From: Chloroflexota bacterium
GTDB taxonomy: Bacteria; Chloroflexota; Anaerolineae; Anaerolineales; Villigracilaceae
Direction: 5' to 3'
Assembly: GCA_016866215.1 (NCBI GenBank)
Contig: VGNE01000037.1
Location: forward strand, 1-37,787
Length of the DNA: 37,787 nucleotides
Shown here: in pieces, positions 14,798 to 24,018 of the stretch
How the letters are laid out: every line of letters begins with the position of its first letter
Numbering within the stretch: position 1 is the first letter of the stretch
The notes under the pieces: generated by a model
Told to the model about the DNA's origin: nothing
Database searches by the model: none
Seen by the model: only the letters and a program-made list of their open reading frames with translations
Program-made: the position numbers and the translations under genes

Positions 14798-16288
14798 ATG
14801 AACACACACAATTTTCGCAAAGAAAAAGATTCGCTCGGTGAACTGCAAGTGCCGGCATTGGCATTATTTGGCGTGCAAACCCAGCGCGCAGTGGATAACT
14901 TCCCCATCAGCGGCTTGAAGCCGTGGCGCGCGTTCATTTGGTCCGTGGCGGCTATCAAACGCGCGGCGGCGCTGGTGAATTTTGATTTGGGGTTGTTCAA
15001 TAACCGCGAAACGGACGGCAAGCATTTCGCTGCAAAGCAATTGGCCGACTCCATCACCCAGGCCGCAGAAGAAGTAATGGACGGCAAGTGGGATGACCAG
15101 TTTGTCGTTGATCCATTTCAGGCGGGCGCGGGGACGAGTCACAACATGAACGCAAATGAAGTCATTGCCAATCGCGCCACGCAAATTTTGGGCGGAGAGA
15201 TCGGTAAATATTATGTTCACCCAAACGACCATGTCAACATGGCACAGTCCACGAACGATGTCATTCCAACTTCGATCCGCCTCGGCGCGTTGTGGCGGTT
15301 GAATGAATTGTTAACTGCACTGAAGAATTTACAATCTGCGCTTGAAGAGAAATCGAGGGAATTTGATAGTGTCGTCAAATCTGGTCGTACTCATTTGCAG
15401 GATGCGGTGCCTGTACGATTAGGTCAGGAATTTTCCGCATATGCAATGGCGGTGGAACGCGACACAGAACGAGTCCGCAGATCGGCTGAGGGGCTGAGTC
15501 GGCTGGGGATTGGCGGAACAGCTGTCGGGTCGGGTTTGAATGCGCATCCTGAATATCATGCGCGCATGGTGAAGAAATTATCCGAGTTGACCGGCTTGCA
15601 GTTAGTTGAGTCCGATAACTTATTTGAGTCGATGCAATCCATGGCGGATGCGGCGGATTTCTCCGCATCACTGCGGACTCTAGCCTTGACCCTGATCCGC
15701 ATCGCAAACGATTTTCGCCTGCTCTCTTCCGGACCTTCAACTGGTTTCGATGAAATCAGATTACCAGCCGTTCAGCCGGGTTCATCCATCATGCCTGGCA
15801 AGGTGAATCCCGTGATGGCTGAAATGCTTGACCAGGCCATGTTCCATGTGATCGGTTGTGACACAACGGTGGCGATGGCGGCGCAGGCAGGTCAATTGGA
15901 ATTGAACGTGATGATGCCGATCCTTGCGCATAATTTATTCGAGATGATGCAGGTGGTGATCGGCTCGGTGAATGCGTTTACTGAGCGCGCCGTGAAAGGT
16001 GTGACTGTCAACCGCGAAAAAGCCGAAGGCTGGCTGGCAAAGAATGCGATTATCGTGACAGCATTGAACCCCTTGATCGGATATTCTCAGGGGGCGGCTT
16101 TGGTAAAAGAGGCTCTGGCAAATAATGCTTCTATTAAAGGGTTGGCAATTGAAAAAGCAAAAGCAGGTACGCTCAAACACCGCGATAAAGACCGCCCTGT
16201 GACTGCCGCAGAGATCGAGTCCGCTTTGGGTGATTTAAGGAAGTTGACTGAGGGTGGGATTGTAGGAGGAGTCAGTGGGGGAGGGTAG
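14798..16288 (+). CDS. Aspartate ammonia-lyase / class II fumarase family lyase
   Basis: The product has 496 residues. The family signatures are clear: SGRTHLQDAVPVRLGQEFSA, STNDVIPTSIR, and the catalytic loop PGSSIMPGKVNPVMAEMLDQ. The enzyme eliminates ammonia from aspartate or water from malate, giving fumarate. VMAEML after the loop and the early GFxxQT-type segment (LFGVQTQRAVDNFPISG) favour aspartase over fumarase. Active-site residues alone do not settle it. ATG at 14798 follows GGAGG with ideal spacing. The C terminus is Gly-rich. It is a single-gene unit, closed by a strong terminator. Confidence 0.85.
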   Translation: MNTHNFRKEKDSLGELQVPALALFGVQTQRAVDNFPISGLKPWRAFIWSVAAIKRAAALVNFDLGLFNNRETDGKHFAAKQLADSITQAAEEVMDGKWDDQFVVDPFQAGAGTSHNMNANEVIANRATQILGGEIGKYYVHPNDHVNMAQSTNDVIPTSIRLGALWRLNELLTALKNLQSALEEKSREFDSVVKSGRTHLQDAVPVRLGQEFSAYAMAVERDTERVRRSAEGLSRLGIGGTAVGSGLNAHPEYHARMVKKLSELTGLQLVESDNLFESMQSMADAADFSASLRTLALTLIRIANDFRLLSSGPSTGFDEIRLPAVQPGSSIMPGKVNPVMAEMLDQAMFHVIGCDTTVAMAAQAGQLELNVMMPILAHNLFEMMQVVIGSVNAFTERAVKGVTVNREKAEGWLAKNAIIVTALNPLIGYSQGAALVKEALANNASIKGLAIEKAKAGTLKHRDKDRPVTAAEIESALGDLRKLTEGGIVGGVSGGG

Positions 16289-16300
16289 GTCAATCATAAC

Positions 16301-16336
16301 AGTAGGGACACAGCTGCGCTGTGTCCCTACTTTGTA
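16301..16336. terminator. Bidirectional terminator between lyase and acetyltransferase
   Basis: Fourteen-base perfect arms (16301-16314 and 16318-16331, AGTAGGGACACAGC) with a three-base loop. The right arm contains the stop codon of the convergent gene at 16327-16329. Confidence 0.85.
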
Positions 16337-17355
16337 ATTTTTACCCTCATCACATATTGATTGACCGCGCCGAAGCGATATTTGTATTCTTCGTCGCCGC
16401 GCATAAAATCGAATTCTGCCCGTTTGTTTTCACAAGCCCACTGTAATACATGAGCAAGCAAAACCCAGCCGGGGGAAAGATCCATGAAATCGCGGTTGAC
16501 TCCCGCGTTATAGCCCCATAATTTATTGTTGTAATCAAAATTGAGGGTTGCCGCAATGCGTTGACCATCTGCTTCGAGGAAGGCTAACCACAACCAGCCG
16601 TTTTTATGCACGGCGTGGATGATCCCCCGCATTTGAGCGCGCATGGGTTCATGCAGAAAACCTGCTTTCCCCTGGTCGTGTTCCATCAGACCGAGAAACG
16701 AGTCTATTTCGGCTTCGGGGTCTGCCATATCTGAGATGAACCAGCGCACGCCGCGTCCGCTCGCTTCGGCGCGGCGCATTTTACGGCGGATCTCGTGACG
16801 CTGTTTCTTTTCCACGCGGCCGAGATATTCATCGAAGTCACCGTTCAGGGCAATGCGCGGAGTGGGACGATATATCTCTTCATGATGAGTCCAGCCGCGT
16901 TGCGTGGATTCCGCTTTGAGGGCGGCGAGGGTGGGGGATGAATCGGGGAGGTTATACCAATCGAGGCCAGACCAATTGTAGGGGCGGGGTGACCCCGCCC
17001 GTACTTGATCCGATGCCAAGAAGTCCAATAATCCAGTGATGAAACGCGCGTGGTCATCCATCCGCACGATCAGATCGAGATAGTCGGATATTTCAATGCT
17101 TCCAATTAACAGGAGCGCGGGCTGGCCCTCGTATTGTGAAATAAAGAGCGGCGCAATGCCGATGAGTTTTTCATCCTCGCGCGCGCTTACCAGAACCAGA
17201 TCTGCCTGCTTCCATTCGCCGCCGCCGCGATGCTCCCACCAGGCGCGTTGATATTCCTGACGCAAAAATGGAGTGTCACTGACCGAGTTTTTCAACAGGT
17301 CGTTCCACTCCTGCATGTTTATTTCTGAAAAATCTTTATGAAGTATATATTCCAT
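16327..17355 (-). CDS. FemAB/BioF2-like GNAT acetyltransferase
   Basis: The product has 342 residues, laid out as two GNAT-like halves as in the BioF2/CelD/FemAB group. The first half includes EDEKLIGIAPLFIS; the second includes RVEKKQRHEIRRKMRRAE, WLWLAFLEADGQRIAATLNF, and the characteristic end FDFMRGDEEYKYRFGA. Members modify peptidoglycan precursors, polysaccharides or other amino groups using acyl-CoA or aminoacyl-tRNA. The acceptor cannot be deduced. The gene stands alone on the minus strand, diverging from the 805-residue gene. ATG at 17355 has no strong RBS; TAAAAT lies nine bases upstream. Confidence 0.75.
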   Translation of the reverse strand: MEYILHKDFSEINMQEWNDLLKNSVSDTPFLRQEYQRAWWEHRGGGEWKQADLVLVSAREDEKLIGIAPLFISQYEGQPALLLIGSIEISDYLDLIVRMDDHARFITGLLDFLASDQVRAGSPRPYNWSGLDWYNLPDSSPTLAALKAESTQRGWTHHEEIYRPTPRIALNGDFDEYLGRVEKKQRHEIRRKMRRAEASGRGVRWFISDMADPEAEIDSFLGLMEHDQGKAGFLHEPMRAQMRGIIHAVHKNGWLWLAFLEADGQRIAATLNFDYNNKLWGYNAGVNRDFMDLSPGWVLLAHVLQWACENKRAEFDFMRGDEEYKYRFGAVNQYVMRVKITK

Positions 17356-17449
17356 AGCCGCCGAATTTTACCAGTATAATAATAGCGAAATGTATCCTGT
17401 GGATAGAAAAGCGCATCCTTTAGGATAGGCGCTTAAGGTTTATTCTTAC

Positions 17450-19867
17450 ATGGCTCTTGATCTCACTCTCGTACCCCTCTATCGAATTAATGGACAGGAA
17501 ATTACCAGCCTGCCGGGCTTGATTGTGCAAGCGCCGCCGCAAAGTGCGGTGCGCGTCCGCGCGCAGGATCGGCTGGTGGTGTATTTATTGTTGACCGGCA
17601 ATGCTGTCTTTTCGGTATCAGAATACATGCAAACGGCCCAGAATGCAGCGGATGTTTTTTACAAAACCGCGGGGTCATTGACCAACGCCTTGCGCGCTGC
17701 CACAGAAAATGTCAACAAGAATCTACTCGAACGCAATATGTCCACCAGCGGACGGGGTCAATATACCAGCGGCTGGCTTACGCTCGCCGCTTTGCGTGAT
17801 TCCCAATGCACGTTTTCAATGAGCGGCCCCATGCACGTTTTTTGGTTTGGACAAAATGAAACCCGCCACATCCACGAACCTGGCACATCGGGCAGGGGAT
17901 TGGGCACAAGCCAGAAAACCTATGTTTATTATTCTCAAATCTCATTGATGGCTGGCGACCGTATGCTTTTTTTAGGAAGAGCGCCGGGGGCATGGGAAAG
18001 CACGTTGAACGATCCGCGCCCATCCTCGCTGGAAGCCATGCGCCGCCGCCTTTCCACACTGACGCGGGAGGACTTGAACGCTGTCTTGATCCAGTCATCG
18101 GAAGGGACCGGCGTTTTGAATTTATTAAAAGGGACGGCTGAAATCCCAGAACAAAAAAAGGAAGCCCAAACAACGCCGCCTTCCTTGATCACGAACGCTT
18201 CAGCTCAGGTCGTCCCGCTGTCTGCTCGGAAGGACCAACCTGATTCCGCTGCCGAATTACCCGCGCATGTTCTACATCCCTCGGCTTACGCCATTCCGCC
18301 GCAACGGGATGAATCAATTCCACAAGAACCAACTCAGGCCGCCCCGCTGGCGAGTCTGCCGCGCAATACCGCGCCGCGTGATTTTCCAGGTTCCATTCCA
18401 AGAGTGCAACATTCCACCACGGATGCACCCCTTGAACCAACTTCACTTGAAATTGATGGGAAAATTGAAGGCAAGGAAATTTCCATCCCCGAGAAAGTGG
18501 AACGGCCCGCCCCCGCGCGTGAAGCATCCATACGTACGCGGCGAACAGCAAAGGCAATTGCAACCGGCATTCAGTCCACCCGCCGCTTGATCGGTACGCT
18601 TGGCGAAAAATTCATGAAATTCCTCCCGCGCCTGTTACCAAACAGCGAGGTGGTGGAAACTCCGCTCCCTTCCTCCTCTTTGATGATCTTCATGGCGATC
18701 CTGATCCCATTCATGGTGGTCACAATTGCCAGCGCAGTCTATCTGCGTTATGGGCGCAGTGAGCAATATGATACTTATTTGAGACAGGCTCAACAAATAC
18801 GAAATCAGGCGGGCTCTCTCAGTGACCCTGTCGAACAACGCATCGCCTGGGAAAATGTTTTGCTGAATGTGGAGATCGCCGAATCGCACCGCGAAACCTC
18901 AGATACGATCAGTCTGCGCCAGGAGGCGGAAAACAATCTCGATAAACTGCTTGGCATTACCCATATGCAATTCAATCCTGCTTTCAGCAGTAATCTTGGC
19001 ATTGATATCAGCCGCATGTCTGCCAGCCAAACAGACCTCTACCTGCTCGATGCTGCAAACGGAGAGGCCCTGCGCGCCTTTCCAGCCGCCGGCGGACGCG
19101 GCTTTCAACTGGATACAACTTTCAACTGCAAGCCGGGCGTTTATGGCAATTACACGGTCGGCCCGTTTGTGGATATTCTGGCGCTGCCGGGGCTGAATTC
19201 CATCAATGCCACTTTGCTGGGTATTGATGCGGACGGTAATCTCTTATATTGTGCGCCGGGACTGGTGGCGCAACCCATTCCCCTGCCCCCTCCCGATACA
19301 AACTGGGGACGAGTGACTGCCTTCACACTGGACAGCGGCAATCTATATGTTTTGGATTCGCCTGCACGCGCCGTTTGGGTCTATAACGGCAAGGATGGAA
19401 CCTTTGTTGATCGTCCATATTTCTTCTTCGGTCAGCAAACCCCAACTCAGGATGTAATTGATTTCATCGTCTCCGGCGATGAACTGTATATGCTCCACGC
19501 TGACGGACACCTCTCCAATTGTTCATACAGCCGCATTGGTTCAAGTTCATCGCAATGCGTGGATCCGCTCGTGATGATCAATCCATTTAAAGCGTATCAG
19601 GATATTGACCTGTTCGGTACAGCGCACTTCACACAACTGCTTTTCGCTGCGCCCCCGGATCAATCCATCCTGTTATTGGATGCAGACACACAGAGAATAT
19701 TCCGGTTTTCACAACGGTCGCTTGAATTGCAAAACCAATTCCGTCCAACAACGGGAACAACCAACCCGATCCCATCCGGCACGGTAGGCGCGGTAACTGT
19801 CAGCCCCAATCATGTGTTATACCTCGCAGTGGATGGTCAGGTTTATTTCACAACAGAGATGCCGTAG
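17450..19867 (+). CDS. Uncharacterised protein: PP2C-like N-domain, one TM helix, extracytoplasmic propeller-like domain
   Basis: The product has 805 residues and is not recognised by name. Residues ~1-225 have the rhythm of a degenerate PPM/PP2C-type phosphatase domain (GQYTSGWLTLAALRDSQCTF, then SLMAGDRMLFLGRAPGAW), but the metal-binding aspartates are not evident. Residues ~230-400 are Pro/Ala/Arg-rich and likely disordered. One strong membrane helix lies at about 408-428 (FMAILIPFMVVTIASAVYL). A short helical stretch follows, then ~250 residues of repeated beta motifs (DLYLLDAANGEALRAFP, GNLYVLDSPARAVWVYNG) that look like a beta-propeller. The layout suggests a transmembrane sensor or scaffold. 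It probably forms an operon with the next gene, 65 bases downstream. Confidence 0.6.
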   Translation: MALDLTLVPLYRINGQEITSLPGLIVQAPPQSAVRVRAQDRLVVYLLLTGNAVFSVSEYMQTAQNAADVFYKTAGSLTNALRAATENVNKNLLERNMSTSGRGQYTSGWLTLAALRDSQCTFSMSGPMHVFWFGQNETRHIHEPGTSGRGLGTSQKTYVYYSQISLMAGDRMLFLGRAPGAWESTLNDPRPSSLEAMRRRLSTLTREDLNAVLIQSSEGTGVLNLLKGTAEIPEQKKEAQTTPPSLITNASAQVVPLSARKDQPDSAAELPAHVLHPSAYAIPPQRDESIPQEPTQAAPLASLPRNTAPRDFPGSIPRVQHSTTDAPLEPTSLEIDGKIEGKEISIPEKVERPAPAREASIRTRRTAKAIATGIQSTRRLIGTLGEKFMKFLPRLLPNSEVVETPLPSSSLMIFMAILIPFMVVTIASAVYLRYGRSEQYDTYLRQAQQIRNQAGSLSDPVEQRIAWENVLLNVEIAESHRETSDTISLRQEAENNLDKLLGITHMQFNPAFSSNLGIDISRMSASQTDLYLLDAANGEALRAFPAAGGRGFQLDTTFNCKPGVYGNYTVGPFVDILALPGLNSINATLLGIDADGNLLYCAPGLVAQPIPLPPPDTNWGRVTAFTLDSGNLYVLDSPARAVWVYNGKDGTFVDRPYFFFGQQTPTQDVIDFIVSGDELYMLHADGHLSNCSYSRIGSSSSQCVDPLVMINPFKAYQDIDLFGTAHFTQLLFAAPPDQSILLLDADTQRIFRFSQRSLELQNQFRPTTGTTNPIPSGTVGAVTVSPNHVLYLAVDGQVYFTTEMP

Positions 19868-19932
19868 CCCCGCACCTTCGTCCTCCCGAAACCCAATCAG
19901 GAGGATAAGTTTATTAACACGGAGATTAATAT

Positions 19933-20916
19933 ATGCCCGGTTTATTAAGTTCACTTGTGAAACTTTTCGTACCTGCCAAATACCCTGCAGACAGCGCAAC
20001 GGAGCCTGCCCGGATCACAAAGAGCAAGGTACTCCTGCTGGTGTACGACCCCGTCATGGATAAAGCGACGGGGATGACGCTATCTCAACAACAAAAGTGG
20101 TACCGCACAACAGATTTGGTCACTGCTTTTATGGCCGATATCATCGTGGTCAGTGGCGGGTTGGCCCGCTTTCAGATCGTTGAGCGTGTGGATGTGAATG
20201 ATTTCCCGGCCAAGATAGATGGATTCCGCTACACCCCGCAAACTTATATGGATGTCCTGCGCCGCACATCCCCGCCGCACATGCCGCAGGAAGTCAATTA
20301 CCACGCCATCCTCAGCAAATACAATATCCTGCAGCGTGTGGCGCGAAATGAAATAGACGAAGTGTGGTTCTTTGGTTTCCCCCATGCGGGTTTTTACGAA
20401 TCGATCATGGGCGGGCCAGGCGCATTTTGGTGTAACGCGCTTCCATTGAATAATACATCCGCCAGCAAACGCCGCTTTGTCATGATGGGATTTTCCTACG
20501 AAAGACACATCGGTGAAATGGAGGAGGCTTTTGGCCATCGCGCAGAATCGATCATGGAAAAGACCTTTAGTAAATTACCCGCCCAGGCAAATTTATGGAA
20601 ACGCTTCACGCAATATGACAAGATCGCGCCGGGCAGAGCCGCCTGCGGCAACATCCACTTTGCGCCCAACAGCCAGAGGGATTACGATTGGAACAATACC
20701 ACTCCTGTCAAGAGTGAATGCTACGACTGGTTATTGAACTTCCCCAATTTTAAAGGAGACGTACGCGTTGTCGGTCCTACCGAATGGGGAAATGGCGACA
20801 CCCGCGCACATCATAAGTGGTGGTTCAACCACTTCCCGCGGGTGGCAGGCCGCAAAAATGGGATACACAACAATTGGTGGCAGTATGTTGTCGCCCCGCA
20901 GCAAGTGATCGTATAA
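19933..20916 (+). CDS. Uncharacterised conserved protein
   Basis: The product has 327 residues and the family is not identified. Conserved-looking polar motifs include CGNIHFAPNSQRDYDWNN (His and two Asp/Tyr pairs), HHKWWFNHFPRVAG near the C terminus, and VWFFGFPHAGFYES mid-protein. The many His, Trp and Asp residues would fit a metal- or carbohydrate-binding pocket, but no catalytic assignment is possible. There is no clear signal peptide; the N terminus is short and hydrophobic (MPGLLSSLVKLFVPAKY). CGGAG lies eight bases before the ATG. The gene follows the PP2C-like/TM/propeller gene in the same direction and may share its process. Confidence 0.6.
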   Translation: MPGLLSSLVKLFVPAKYPADSATEPARITKSKVLLLVYDPVMDKATGMTLSQQQKWYRTTDLVTAFMADIIVVSGGLARFQIVERVDVNDFPAKIDGFRYTPQTYMDVLRRTSPPHMPQEVNYHAILSKYNILQRVARNEIDEVWFFGFPHAGFYESIMGGPGAFWCNALPLNNTSASKRRFVMMGFSYERHIGEMEEAFGHRAESIMEKTFSKLPAQANLWKRFTQYDKIAPGRAACGNIHFAPNSQRDYDWNNTTPVKSECYDWLLNFPNFKGDVRVVGPTEWGNGDTRAHHKWWFNHFPRVAGRKNGIHNNWWQYVVAPQQVIV

Positions 20917-20928
20917 ATAGTCGAGCAA

Positions 20929-21645
20929 TTATTTTAGATGCCAGGTTTGATACAGACTTAAATTACCGCCCTCGCCATCGGATAAAAAGGAATCGCTCAC
21001 GCGCATCCCGGCCTGCCCAGCCAGCGCAAGCAGTTCCTCCACTGAAAAATGGTGAATGTAACGCAAGCCTTCCCCCCCACTGCGCCAATCGAGCAAATAA
21101 TCCCCTTCATCCACATCGCTATTTGACAGCCCAACCTTGGCCCAGGGCAGGATCCTGGCTTTTAATTTTTCACTGTTCAAAAACTGCCAGTTGGACAAAA
21201 TAAACTTTCCATTCGGCTCCAATAATTTCTGCACGGTTCGCAAAATATCCAAACGTATTTCATGGGATGGAATATGGTGCAAAACTGCGAAAGCAGTAAT
21301 CAGCGACCAGTGACCCGAGATCAGTGACTGATTACTGGTCATTGGCAACTTTGCAAGATCAACTTCGCGGAATATAACCCCCGGCGCAGATTCTGCATCT
21401 CGAAGCAGAGGCAGGCTAAAGTCCACGCCGAGAAGCGTCTGCTTGTGACCACGTCTGCTGACCTCGCGCAGGAAATACCCATTGCCGCAACCCAAATCCA
21501 AAACGGATTCATCCTGCTTAATTGAATTAAGTATTTTTTTCACGCCGGGTTGCAAACGCTGGCGTGTGGCTGAAAACTCGTTGCCAAAGTGGTTATAAAA
21601 TTTTCGGTTGATGGCAAGCAGTTGATCTACGATGGTTAAATTCAT
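20929..21645 (-). CDS. Class I SAM-dependent methyltransferase
   Basis: The product has 238 residues. Motif I is VLDLGCGNGYFLREV (about residues 45-59), followed by LLGVDFSLPLL as the acidic post-I strand and a later LITAFAVLHHIPSHEIR. This is the standard Methyltransf_11 layout. The substrate cannot be named; WQFLNSEKLKARILPW resembles annotations for AlkB8/Trm9-like tRNA methyltransferases, but this is only suggestive. The divergent neighbour is elp3, whose product makes the cm5U34 intermediate that Trm9-like enzymes methylate, so a shared wobble-uridine pathway is an attractive inference. The start is ATG at 21645 with TATAAT exactly six bases upstream. Confidence 0.78.
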   Translation of the reverse strand: MNLTIVDQLLAINRKFYNHFGNEFSATRQRLQPGVKKILNSIKQDESVLDLGCGNGYFLREVSRRGHKQTLLGVDFSLPLLRDAESAPGVIFREVDLAKLPMTSNQSLISGHWSLITAFAVLHHIPSHEIRLDILRTVQKLLEPNGKFILSNWQFLNSEKLKARILPWAKVGLSNSDVDEGDYLLDWRSGGEGLRYIHHFSVEELLALAGQAGMRVSDSFLSDGEGGNLSLYQTWHLK

Positions 21646-21651
21646 AAAAGT

Positions 21652-21657
21652 ATTATA
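21652..21657 (-). promoter_or_regulatory. -10 element of a leaderless methyltransferase mRNA
   Basis: A perfect TATAAT on the minus strand is separated from the ATG at 21645 by six bases, with no SD. Confidence 0.55.
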
Positions 21658-21680
21658 CTCATTCGGGCACTATGTAACGG

Positions 21681-21686
21681 TATAAT
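21681..21686 (+). promoter_or_regulatory. -10 element of elp3
   Basis: A perfect TATAAT lies 15 bases before the elp3 ATG, leaving a leader of about eight bases and no SD. The -35 region is poor. Confidence 0.45.
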
Positions 21687-21701
21687 TCCGGCATATAAAT
21701 T

Positions 21702-23363
21702 ATGGAAATCTCTGAACGAAGACTACGTTGGAAAAAATTTAAAGTACTCACCCCGCAAAAACTAATGCTGGCTCATCACGTGTTGGATGAAATCCGCGAA
21801 GGGACGGATGTGATGCGCGCACTGCGTACTCATCCGCTGGACGCGAAGCGTGGCGGAGGCTATCTAACAAAAGCCGCGCTGGTGGCCGCCTACAAACAAA
21901 TGGTGGCGGCGGGCACTCTTGAACCTGACGGGGTTTTGCTTGAAAGTATCCGCATGAAACCCATGCGCACTCTTTCGGGCGTGACCACGGTCACCGTTTT
22001 AACAAAGCCGTATCCATGCCCTGGGAAATGTATTTTTTGTCCCACCGATGTGCGCATGCCCAAGAGTTATCTACCTGATGAACCTGGCGCCATGCGTGCG
22101 CTTGAACACCAATTTGATCCATACGAGCAAGTGCACGCGCGGATTCGCGCGCTCGAAAATTTAGGACACCCAACCGATAAGATCGAATTACTGATCCTGG
22201 GTGGCACTTGGTCATCTTACAAACGGGATTATCAGGAGTGGTTCGTCAAACGTTGTTTTGACGCAATGAACGAACTCGAAAGAGGTGCCCTTCGAGATCA
22301 CGCCGATAAAATGGAAACTGCCGGGGTAAATATCGCCCAGGCGCAAACTACAAATGAAACAGCATCTCATCGTAATGTCGGCCTCGTGATCGAAACCCGT
22401 CCCGATGAAATTAATCCGGACGAACTGCGCTGGCTGCGTCACCTCGGTGTGACCAAAGTACAGATGGGCGCGCAAAGTTTTGACGATCACATTCTGGAGA
22501 TCAACAAACGCGGACATGCTGTGGAATGCACACGCAAAGCCACTGCCTTACTTCGCGCCGCAGGTTTCAAGATCGTTTTGCATTGGATGCCGAATCTTTT
22601 GGGCGCAACCCCCGCATCAGACCGCAAAGATTTTGCAAAATTTTGGCAGGATTTCTGTCCCGATGAAATAAAAATTTATCCGAATCAATTGCTCGCCAAC
22701 GCCGAGTTATACGAATACTGGAAACGCGGCGAATTCCATCCATACACCACCCAGGAATTGGTTGACTTGATCGCGGATATCAAACCGAGCATTCCGCGCT
22801 ATTGCCGTGTCAACCGTGTGATTCGTGACATTCCTGGCAACAACGTGGTGGAAGGAAATACACGCACAAGTCTGCGGCAGGATATTCAAAGCGAAATGAA
22901 AAAGCGCGGCACACACTGTCAATGCGTGCGCTGTCGCGAAGTGCGCGGCAAAACTGTCGAGTCAAAAACTTTGCACATTGATGACCTCACCTATCAGGCA
23001 GGTACAGCCGAGGAACATTTCATCTCCTTCGTCACACCCGATGACGGACTCGCGGGATTTATCCGCTTGTCATTGCCCACAAAAGATGCGCCGCTGACTG
23101 GCATGTCTGATCTCAACAACGCGGCACTCATCCGTGAAGTGCATGTCTACGGACAATCTCTCGCAGTCGGCGACCGCAAGCGACAAACTGGCGCCGCCCA
23201 ACATCTCGGACTTGGCACGCGTCTGCTCGAAGAAGCGGAAGTCATCGCGCGCAATAATGGGTTTGAAAAACTCGCTGTTATTTCGGCCATTGGAACCAGA
23301 CACTACTATTTGGACCGCGGCTTTGAACGTGGTGAATATTATTTGGTAAAGAAAATCGGCTAA
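21702..23363 (+). CDS. elp3: Elp3-type tRNA wobble-uridine modification enzyme (radical SAM / GNAT)
   Basis: The product has 553 residues, the expected full length. The N-terminal tRNA-binding region precedes a radical SAM cluster (Cys106, Cys110, Cys113 in PCPGKCIFCP) and the Elp3 hallmark EPGAMRALEHQFDPYEQVHAR. The C-terminal GNAT domain ends RHYYLDRGFERGEYYLVKK. Bacterial and archaeal Elp3 act alone to carboxymethylate uridine 34 of tRNA using acetyl-CoA and SAM. Residues ~200-225 look like a lineage insertion. A divergent SAM methyltransferase could act on the product. Confidence 0.92.
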   Translation: MEISERRLRWKKFKVLTPQKLMLAHHVLDEIREGTDVMRALRTHPLDAKRGGGYLTKAALVAAYKQMVAAGTLEPDGVLLESIRMKPMRTLSGVTTVTVLTKPYPCPGKCIFCPTDVRMPKSYLPDEPGAMRALEHQFDPYEQVHARIRALENLGHPTDKIELLILGGTWSSYKRDYQEWFVKRCFDAMNELERGALRDHADKMETAGVNIAQAQTTNETASHRNVGLVIETRPDEINPDELRWLRHLGVTKVQMGAQSFDDHILEINKRGHAVECTRKATALLRAAGFKIVLHWMPNLLGATPASDRKDFAKFWQDFCPDEIKIYPNQLLANAELYEYWKRGEFHPYTTQELVDLIADIKPSIPRYCRVNRVIRDIPGNNVVEGNTRTSLRQDIQSEMKKRGTHCQCVRCREVRGKTVESKTLHIDDLTYQAGTAEEHFISFVTPDDGLAGFIRLSLPTKDAPLTGMSDLNNAALIREVHVYGQSLAVGDRKRQTGAAQHLGLGTRLLEEAEVIARNNGFEKLAVISAIGTRHYYLDRGFERGEYYLVKKIG

Positions 23364-23419
23364 ACACAAAGGGGTGAATCTCAATGCCGCTTCACTACTC
23401 ACCGTGTCGGAACAAATGA

Positions 23420-23539
23420 CACCATCACAACAACACCCGCCTTTTGGACTACGTCACCAAAAACCACCATCCCTATTTACGCTATCAAGAAATGACCTCC
23501 CGCCGCATCCCGATTGTTGTATTTCAGCCTATTGATTAA
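23420..23539 (+). pseudogene. 3' fragment of a deazaflavin-dependent nitroreductase-like gene (left copy)
   Basis: A start-less 40-codon frame reads NTRLLDYVTKNHHPYLRYQ and ends SRRIPIVVFQPID before TAA. This is the typical C-terminal end of the DUF385/F420-type nitroreductase family (YxxYQxxTxRxIPVVxL). Everything upstream of it is missing: a stop codon precedes and elp3 ends 56 bases earlier. A homologous but diverged end is found at 24244-24315, so the MNT/HEPN genes lie between two copies. Confidence 0.5.
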
Positions 23540-23592
23540 TTGCAAAACTCGGAGCATTATCAAACCCTCAAGTTCTTGTTTTCAGAATTAGG

Positions 23593-23598
23593 TATAAT
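23593..23598 (+). promoter_or_regulatory. -10 element of a leaderless MNT gene
   Basis: A perfect TATAAT is separated from the ATG at 23605 by exactly six bases, and no SD is present. Confidence 0.55.
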
Positions 23599-23604
23599 CA
23601 AATT

Positions 23605-24018
23605 ATGGCACACGCAGTTTTACGCACACAAAAGGCTGTCAAGACAAAGATTCACCTGCCGCGTACTGTGAAAACAACTCTGGCTAATTTCCAGAATCGC
23701 GCGCTGGGCTTATTCCCCGATGCAATTAGTCGAATTGTGTTGTATGGTTCATACGCGCGTGGACAAGCGACTCCCGAATCAGATTTGGATGTACTGGTTG
23801 TCCTTCGCAAAGATAAACAGCCTGTAAACTCCTATATCGGCGGACCTGGAGATGTACCCTGGAAGAAATTGATTGACGCTGCCATAGACTCAATGGTCAA
23901 TAAGGGTCCCTTCGTTTCTGTTCTTGTTATTGGGGAGGATGTCTTCCAATCCGGATTTTCAATTTCACAAGCCGCGCGCGAAGAAGGATTGGTATTGTGG
24001 ACAGCCCAGCAGATATGA
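23605..24018 (+). CDS. MNT-type minimal nucleotidyltransferase (antitoxin of HEPN/MNT module)
   Basis: The product has 137 residues. The polymerase-beta-like nucleotidyltransferase motif VLYGSYARGQATPESDLDVLV contains Gly48-Ser49 and the metal-binding pair Asp60 and Asp62. In characterised HEPN/MNT pairs the MNT enzyme AMPylates and silences the HEPN ribonuclease. The gene overlaps the HEPN start by four bases (ATGA at 24015-24018). This intact MNT is paired with a HEPN gene that has lost its normal C terminus. Confidence 0.8.
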   Translation: MAHAVLRTQKAVKTKIHLPRTVKTTLANFQNRALGLFPDAISRIVLYGSYARGQATPESDLDVLVVLRKDKQPVNSYIGGPGDVPWKKLIDAAIDSMVNKGPFVSVLVIGEDVFQSGFSISQAAREEGLVLWTAQQI

